DNA from: a bacterium
Lineage (GTDB): Bacteria; Ratteibacteria; UBA8468
Length of the DNA: 9,929 nt
Assembly: GCA_030672255.1 (NCBI GenBank)
Contig: DAOVGU010000261.1
Coordinates: 1-9,929, forward strand
Direction of reading: 5' to 3'
Shown: piece after piece, positions 5,735-9,929 of the stretch
Position numbering within the stretch: the stretch's first letter is position 1
Layout of the letters: each line of letters opens with the position of its first letter
Position numbers and translations under genes: made by a program
Notes under the pieces: generated by a model
What the model was told of the DNA's origin: nothing
Database searches by the model: none
What the model saw: only the letters and a program-made list of their open reading frames with translations

Positions 5735-6709
5735 ATGTTAGTTTCGGTTGTGGTGCCGGCTTATAATGCGCAAGGGACAATTTGGCAGTGTCTGGCCTCA
5801 TTGGTCAAACAATCGTTCCCAAGGGATAATTTCGAAATCCTAATGGTGGATGATGGCTCCACTGACCGGACCCAGCAGATTATCAAGCAATTTCCCGTAA
5901 GATATATCCACCAGACAAACCAGGGGCCAGCGACCGCCAGAAATAAGGGGGCGAGAGAAGCAAAGGGAGAAATTATCCTTTTTACCGATGCCGACTGTAT
6001 CGCCGATACCGACTGGATAAAGCAAATGGTTAAACCATTTGCCAATCCCGAGATTGTTGGCGTAAAAGGAGCCTATAAAAACAAAGAAAAGCGGCTGATC
6101 GCTCGTCTGGCTCAGTTAGAATTCGAAGAAAGATACCGACTTTTAGAAAAGAATAGAGAGCGGATAGATATGGTTGACACCTATTCCGGAGGTTTTCGCC
6201 GTGACATCTTCCTTAAGGTAGGAGGCTTTGATACCTCCTTTTCGGTAGCGAATAATGAAGACACAGAATTTTCTTATCGGCTTTTTTTTCAGAATTACAA
6301 GATGGCCTTTAATCGAAGAGCGATTGTCTATCACTTAGGTCATCCCAAAACCCTCATCCAGTACCTAAGATTAAAGTTTGGCCGGGGTTACTGGAGGATA
6401 GTTGTTTATAAACGCTTCCCCAAAAAAATGGGTAAGGACTCCTATACTCCGCAAATAATGAAATTGCAGATACTGCTCTTTTATCTTCTTGTCGTAAGCG
6501 GTTTGTTAATAACAATTGTTCCGGCAGCAGGCTATTTTCTGCTTTTTGCGGGGGTAACCTTTTTGATCAGTGCAATTCCATTTTTCCTTCTCTCCCTTAA
6601 AGAAGGTGGGTTGCTGGGACTGGCCTCACCCCTATTTCTACTCGCAAGAGCCGCTTCCCTGGGGGCAGGAGCAATTGCAGGTCTATTTCATCGCCGGAGA
6701 AAATTATGA
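5735..6709 (+). CDS. Family 2 glycosyltransferase with C-terminal membrane helices
   Basis: A 324-residue inverting GT-A glycosyltransferase that would add a sugar from a nucleotide donor to a lipid-linked acceptor on the cytoplasmic face of the membrane. The N-terminal SVVVPAYNA strand, the MVDDGSTD nucleotide site (D39, D40), NQGPATARNKG, the metal-binding FTDAD (D85, D87), SGGFRRDIF, GGFD and the ED pair (E175, D176, likely catalytic base region) follow in the usual GT2 order. Three hydrophobic helices follow (about 244-264, 267-291 and 298-318), ending in a basic HRRRKL tail, so it is membrane-bound. I chose ATG 5735 because the longer reading from TTG 5717 overlaps the -10. There is no SD; the message is probably leaderless. 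Its TGA overlaps the next ATG by four bases. Donor and acceptor are unknown. Confidence 0.9.
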   Translation: MLVSVVVPAYNAQGTIWQCLASLVKQSFPRDNFEILMVDDGSTDRTQQIIKQFPVRYIHQTNQGPATARNKGAREAKGEIILFTDADCIADTDWIKQMVKPFANPEIVGVKGAYKNKEKRLIARLAQLEFEERYRLLEKNRERIDMVDTYSGGFRRDIFLKVGGFDTSFSVANNEDTEFSYRLFFQNYKMAFNRRAIVYHLGHPKTLIQYLRLKFGRGYWRIVVYKRFPKKMGKDSYTPQIMKLQILLFYLLVVSGLLITIVPAAGYFLLFAGVTFLISAIPFFLLSLKEGGLLGLASPLFLLARAASLGAGAIAGLFHRRRKL

Positions 6710-7797
6710 AACCACAGATGGACACAGATAAACGCAGATCCACCCCCACCCATTCCGGGGGCTTCACTCCCCTGAAGGGGGAGGATGTAAGGAGAGGGAG
6801 TCCAAAATTACAGACCGTATCTCAGGTAGCTGTGGATTACATTTTAGCCTTTTCTATTTTCTGCGCCGCTATTAAATCCTATCAGTTATTGCGTCTAAAT
6901 AGTTTATCTGTTCTAACATTGGTCATCTTCTGGCTGGTTGGTCTTTATAAAAAACAAAGGAGCATTATGAATATATTGGAAATACAAAAACTCTGCCGGG
7001 GAGTCCTTTTTGTTTTCTTTACTTTAATGCTATCTTCCCTTCTAAAATTTGCTTTCTTCAAACCTCTTTTGGTTGTTAAGACCTGTATTAGCATTTTTCT
7101 CGTCATTGGTATGGAGCACTTCCTATTTTTTAAACTGGAACAATATTTTCTTTTAAGAGGGGGGAAAGAGAAGATGGCTATTTATGGAAACTTATCTTCC
7201 TATTCTTCTCCTCACGGTTACCCAAACCAATTTACCAAAGCATTTAAGAGAATTGCCGATATTGTCTTCTCTATCCTGCTTTTGATTATTTCTTCGCCAT
7301 TATTTATAATTTTGGCTATTTTGATCAAAAAAGATTCTCCGGGAGCTGTTTTTTTCAGGCAGGAAAGAGCGGGAAAGGATGGAAAGTTCTTTAGGATGTT
7401 CAAGTTCAGGACGATGTACGCCCGGGCGAATAAATATGATTATCATCCTCAAGGAAGAGATGATGCAAGGATTACAGGAATAGGAAAAATGCTCAGGAGA
7501 ACAAGTTTTGATGAACTTCCTCAATTGATGAATGTATTGAGAGGTGAGATGAGTCTGGTTGGGCCCAGACCAGAGATGCCCTTTATCGTTAAGCAATATA
7601 GCGCAATACAAAAACAAAGGTTACGGGTGAAACCCGGACTTACCGGACTCTGGCAGATAAGTGCCGATAGAAGCAAACCCATCCATGAAAATATGGAATA
7701 TGACATTTATTACATAAACAACCAGTCTCCTCTGCTCGATTTAGCTATTATTCTGAGAACTGTGATTTCGGTGATCAGAGGAATCGGCGCGCATTAA
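6706..7797 (+). CDS. Polyprenyl-phosphate sugar-1-phosphate transferase, central domain lost
   Basis: A 363-residue membrane enzyme of the bacterial sugar transferase family (WbaP/PglC type), which moves a sugar-1-phosphate from a nucleotide sugar to undecaprenyl phosphate to start a glycan. Residues 45-148 hold about four hydrophobic helices with the GLYKK turn usual in the WbaP N-terminus. The catalytic part starts near 179 with KRIADIVFS and a re-entrant helix, then FFRQERAGKDGKFF, FKFRTM, RTSFDELPQL (D269, E270, the family's catalytic pair), SLVGPRP and PGLTGLWQ, all intact. The Rossmann-like domain between the helices and the catalytic part is reduced to KMAIYGN plus about 16 residues; long relatives have about 450 or more residues. 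The first 40 or so residues come from repeat-like DNA (6709-6797). GTG 6832 is a possible shorter start but lacks a well-spaced SD. It overlaps the glycosyltransferase at the start and cysN at the end. Confidence 0.9.
   Translation: MKPQMDTDKRRSTPTHSGGFTPLKGEDVRRGSPKLQTVSQVAVDYILAFSIFCAAIKSYQLLRLNSLSVLTLVIFWLVGLYKKQRSIMNILEIQKLCRGVLFVFFTLMLSSLLKFAFFKPLLVVKTCISIFLVIGMEHFLFFKLEQYFLLRGGKEKMAIYGNLSSYSSPHGYPNQFTKAFKRIADIVFSILLLIISSPLFIILAILIKKDSPGAVFFRQERAGKDGKFFRMFKFRTMYARANKYDYHPQGRDDARITGIGKMLRRTSFDELPQLMNVLRGEMSLVGPRPEMPFIVKQYSAIQKQRLRVKPGLTGLWQISADRSKPIHENMEYDIYYINNQSPLLDLAIILRTVISVIRGIGAH
6709..6797 (+). repeat. Dispersed-repeat-like block inside the sugar transferase N-terminus
   Basis: Three imperfect 10-base units lie in tandem: CACAGATGGA (6713-6722), CACAGATAAA (6723-6732) and CGCAGATCCA (6733-6742). 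A C/G-rich part follows in which CTCCCC (6767-6772) pairs with GGGGAG (6778-6783) around TGAAG, then AGGATGTAAGGAGAGGG. From memory, both halves resemble repeats found between genes in many environmental bacterial genomes, but I cannot check this here. Only one copy is visible in the window. Base composition is sharply more C/G-rich than the surrounding gene. Confidence 0.6.
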
Positions 7798-9031
7798 TTA
7801 TTGTAGTTATAATGCCGCCGGCACAAATATTATTCCCTTTTACCAAAACAAACCTTCCCAATTCGGCCAGATCATTAAATGTTTTAACAACAATCGGTCG
7901 TTTAGTTTTAATTATAACCTCCCCTACTTCAAGATTTCTCAATATGCCGGCCTCCTTTTCAATTACTTGAAGGGAGGATGAATCAATTCGCTTTTTGATT
8001 TCGGTAACTTTACAGACAATTTCCTGTGTGGCGCATCTTAAAGGGATTTTTTCTTTCTTACCAAAATCCTCCTTTGCCATCCAGAAGAGATTGGCTCCAA
8101 CCATATCGGTTAAGGAAGGTTCTTTACCCGGTTCGCAGATGATGGCTCCCCGATCTAAAAATACCGGTTCTTCAGTTGTAATCCCAATGGCCTCCCCGCT
8201 GTAGCCTCTATCGATATTTTCCTCCCTAAATTTCTCAATAGATTTGACTCTGGTTAGTTGGCCCGCCGGCAAAACCTTAATCTCCTGACCTTGTCGGAGA
8301 ATACCGGCCTCAATCCTTCCTACTACTATTCTTTTGTGGTCAATCTTGTAAACATCCTGCACCGGAAAGACCAAGGGTTTAGCATCTCTCGGCAGTTTAT
8401 TCTTTAAAGAGTCAAGACTCTCTAATACGGTTGGTCCTTTATACCAGAGGATATTTTTCGATTTTCCGGCTACATTATCACCTTCCATTGCCGAAATCGG
8501 GATATAAAAATAGGGGGCAATGTCTACGATATGAAGAAATTTTTCTATACTCTCTTTAACCCTGTTGAATGCTTTCTCGCTAAAATTTACTAAATCCATT
8601 TTATTCAAAATAACAACTACCTGAGAAAGGCCAAGCATCGCCAGGATATAAGCATGGCGTTTTGTCTGCTCAGCAACTCCCTGACTGACATCAACAATGA
8701 GAAGACCGGCCTCAGCCTGCGAAGCCCCGGTGATCATATTCTTGATAAACTCTATATGACCGGGGGCATCGATGATTACATATTCCCTTTTCTCTGTTTT
8801 AAAGAAGGTCTGGGTTGTATCGATGGTTACCCCTTGTTCCCTTTCCTCTCGCAGATGGTCCATCAAAAAAGCAAATTCAATTTTTCTTCCCAATTCTTTT
8901 GAGGTCTTTTTCATCTCCTCTATTTTATCCGGGGGCAAAGAATCGGTATTAAAAAGAAGTCTCCCAATAAGTGTGGATTTCCCATGGTCGACATGTCCAA
9001 CAATGACAAATTTTAAGGTTTCCTTTTCCAT
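7775..9031 (-). CDS. cysN: Sulfate adenylyltransferase subunit 1 (GTPase)
   Basis: A 418-residue EF-Tu-like GTPase that drives ATP sulfurylase: with CysD it turns sulfate and ATP into adenosine 5'-phosphosulfate in the cytoplasm. The G motifs are in place: GHVDHGKST (12-20), the switch I region with GVTIDTT (67-73), DAPGH (88-92), NKMD (142-145) and SAMEG. HVDHGKSTLIGRLL followed by a long insert up to MDHLREEREQG is characteristic of CysN rather than EF-Tu. The two beta-barrel domains (from about 215 on) end in AGGIITT. The length matches CysN alone; no APS kinase (CysC) is fused. ATG 9031 lies 11 bases after the cysD stop with only a weak GGGA upstream, so it is co-transcribed and probably coupled to cysD. 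The last codons overlap the convergent sugar transferase gene by 23 bases. Confidence 0.95.
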   Translation of the reverse strand: MEKETLKFVIVGHVDHGKSTLIGRLLFNTDSLPPDKIEEMKKTSKELGRKIEFAFLMDHLREEREQGVTIDTTQTFFKTEKREYVIIDAPGHIEFIKNMITGASQAEAGLLIVDVSQGVAEQTKRHAYILAMLGLSQVVVILNKMDLVNFSEKAFNRVKESIEKFLHIVDIAPYFYIPISAMEGDNVAGKSKNILWYKGPTVLESLDSLKNKLPRDAKPLVFPVQDVYKIDHKRIVVGRIEAGILRQGQEIKVLPAGQLTRVKSIEKFREENIDRGYSGEAIGITTEEPVFLDRGAIICEPGKEPSLTDMVGANLFWMAKEDFGKKEKIPLRCATQEIVCKVTEIKKRIDSSSLQVIEKEAGILRNLEVGEVIIKTKRPIVVKTFNDLAELGRFVLVKGNNICAGGIITTIINARRFL

Positions 9032-9042
9032 ATCGGTCCCAT

Positions 9043-9843
9043 TTACATATATCCCAAAGACCTTAATTTTTGCATCATGTAGGCAGATTCTTTATCCTGC
9101 GCTCGGCCACTTCTTTCCGAGACCTTAGATATTTTTAGCTCCTCAACTATTTTATCGATGGTGTCAGCATCTGAATTCACAGGATTACAGCAGGGTTCAC
9201 ATCCGATACTGCGGTAGCGCTTGCCATTTCTGGCAAAATATAAAGAGACTATCGGGATTTTTTCTCTTCTAATGTATTGCCATACATTTAACTCTGTCCA
9301 TCCTAATAAGGGATGGATACGGAGATGCTCTTCATCCTTTGCTTTGGTTTTGTACTGATCCCAGAGTTCGGGAGGTTGATTTTTGTAGTCCCACTCAAAA
9401 TCTTCATCCCTGGGAGAAAAAATTCTCTCTTTGGCTCTGATGCCATGTTCGTCTCTTCTTATAGCAAGATATAGCGCACGGAAACCATACTTTGCAATGG
9501 CTTTTTTAAGGTTATTCGTTTTTAATTCTGTGCAACATTTAAACCTACCCTTCTCGGGAGCCATTCCCTTATCAATTGCCTCTTTGTTTTTAGCAACAAT
9601 GAGATTGAGGTTCCATTCCCTGGCATACTTATCCCTGAATTTATATATCTCCTTAAATTTATATCCGGTATCCAGATGCATAATTGGAAAGGGGATTTTA
9701 CCGTAAAAAGATTTTCTAATAAGCCAAAGAAGACTCGTTGAATCCTTACCGATCGACCAGAGCATCGCGACATTCTTAAATTGCCGATATGCCTCTCTGA
9801 CTATAAAAATAGTTTGATTCTCCAATTCTGTAAGATGATCCAT
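9043..9843 (-). CDS. cysD: Sulfate adenylyltransferase subunit 2 (PP-loop ATPase)
   Basis: A 266-residue PP-loop enzyme of the PAPS-reductase-like fold. It forms adenosine 5'-phosphosulfate with CysN. The loop is SIGKDS (residues 30-35), followed by TSLLWLIRKSF, HLDTGYKF and REWNLNL, matching the CysD form with SIGKDS instead of SGGKDS. FKCCTELKTNNLKKAI, LAIRRDEHGIRAKER, HPLLGWTELNVWQYI, YRSIGCEPCC and the C-terminal ERSGRAQDKES...GYM are family landmarks that separate it from PAPS/APS reductase, which has a different C-terminus. It is the first gene of cysDN. An extended -10 promoter ends nine bases before its ATG. No APS reductase, APS kinase or sulfotransferase gene lies in the window, so the fate of APS (assimilation or sulfation) is open. 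Confidence 0.95.
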   Translation of the reverse strand: MDHLTELENQTIFIVREAYRQFKNVAMLWSIGKDSTSLLWLIRKSFYGKIPFPIMHLDTGYKFKEIYKFRDKYAREWNLNLIVAKNKEAIDKGMAPEKGRFKCCTELKTNNLKKAIAKYGFRALYLAIRRDEHGIRAKERIFSPRDEDFEWDYKNQPPELWDQYKTKAKDEEHLRIHPLLGWTELNVWQYIRREKIPIVSLYFARNGKRYRSIGCEPCCNPVNSDADTIDKIVEELKISKVSERSGRAQDKESAYMMQKLRSLGYM

Positions 9844-9852
9844 CTTGTTTTA

Positions 9853-9861
9853 ATTATATCA
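9853..9861 (-). promoter_or_regulatory. Extended -10 promoter of cysDN
   Basis: On the minus strand TGA is directly followed by TATAAT (9858-9853), an extended -10. There is no clear -35 at 16-18 bases. RNA would start near 9846, about three bases before ATG 9843, leaving no room for an SD. Confidence 0.6.
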
Positions 9862-9883
9862 CAAAAAATGAAAAACAATAAGG

Positions 9884-9912
9884 TTGCAATTACTTTAGAA
9901 AAAAAGTATAAT
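9884..9912 (+). promoter_or_regulatory. Forward promoter pointing out of the window
   Basis: TTGCAA (9884-9889), a 17-base spacer and a perfect TATAAT (9907-9912). RNA would start near 9919, so a forward gene divergent from cysDN is expected just past the right edge. Bases 9913-9929 are only A and T. Confidence 0.5.
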
Positions 9913-9929
9913 TAAAAATTATTAAAAAT

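Noticed and set aside
6709..6742. The three 10-base CACAGAT units as a CRISPR array or iteron-type origin
   Set aside because: The units are adjacent without spacers, imperfect, and lie inside a reading frame; a dispersed repeat is a simpler reading.
8654..9128. Overlapping forward open frames of 82 and 118 residues opposite cysN and cysD
   Set aside because: They are antisense to strongly recognisable cysN/cysD coding sequence and show no protein family pattern of their own.
9431..9773. Open frames of 91 (plus) and 83 (minus) residues across cysD
   Set aside because: Shadows of the cysD frame, with no SD, promoter or domain.

Overview
The window reads as a chromosomal stretch from an AT-rich, probably uncultured bacterium. 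The transcription signals are bacterial: TTGACA/TATAAT-type promoters and hairpin-plus-T-run terminators. Three traits would fit a candidate-phylum genome such as Omnitrophota or a relative. They are a retropepsin-like relic ending in a VIIDPRVTKLRLL-type tail, a dispersed-repeat-like block of the CACAGATGGACACAGATAAA kind, and several promoters placed so that the mRNA would begin at or within a few bases of the start codon. That placement is a guess from memory and the window alone does not prove it. I see no tRNA, rRNA, CRISPR array, transposase or phage gene.

Layout, left to right. (1) Bases 2-220 are the 3' end of a gene that starts outside the window, possibly the last part of an aspartyl-protease-like domain. 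(2) Bases 253-3609 hold a three-gene forward run: a TIM-barrel sugar isomerase/epimerase-like protein, an NAD-dependent epimerase/dehydratase and a radical SAM protein with a cobalamin-binding-like N-terminus. The last two overlap by four bases. (3) Bases 3610-4071 carry a near-consensus promoter, an internally deleted and frameshifted retropepsin-like pseudogene, and an intrinsic terminator. (4) A small XRE-type regulator (4395-4072, minus strand) lies divergent to a forward polysaccharide locus: a Wzz-type chain-length protein, a 39-residue one-helix membrane peptide, then a strong terminator immediately followed by a new promoter, a family 2 glycosyltransferase, and a polyprenyl-phosphate sugar-1-phosphate transferase that overlaps it by four bases. 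(5) Converging from the right is cysD-cysN (9843 to 7775, minus strand), ATP sulfurylase. Its last codons overlap the end of the sugar transferase gene. (6) At the right edge a second promoter points out of the window, divergent from cysD.

How the genes may work together: the sugar transferase would start a lipid-linked glycan, the glycosyltransferase would extend it, and the Wzz protein would set polymer length. The divergent XRE protein is well placed to control this locus, because two perfect inverted repeats sit over the -35 and -10 of the wzz promoter. CysD and CysN make adenosine 5'-phosphosulfate, which could feed assimilation or, with genes outside the window, sulfation. The isomerase, epimerase and radical SAM genes look like small-molecule or sugar tailoring enzymes, but I cannot name their substrate.

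The points most worth a second look are the paired operator-like repeats, the repeat-derived N-terminus and missing central domain of the sugar transferase, the decayed protease gene behind a strong promoter, the recurring leaderless-type promoters, and the tiny membrane peptide whose frame continues past its stop codon.
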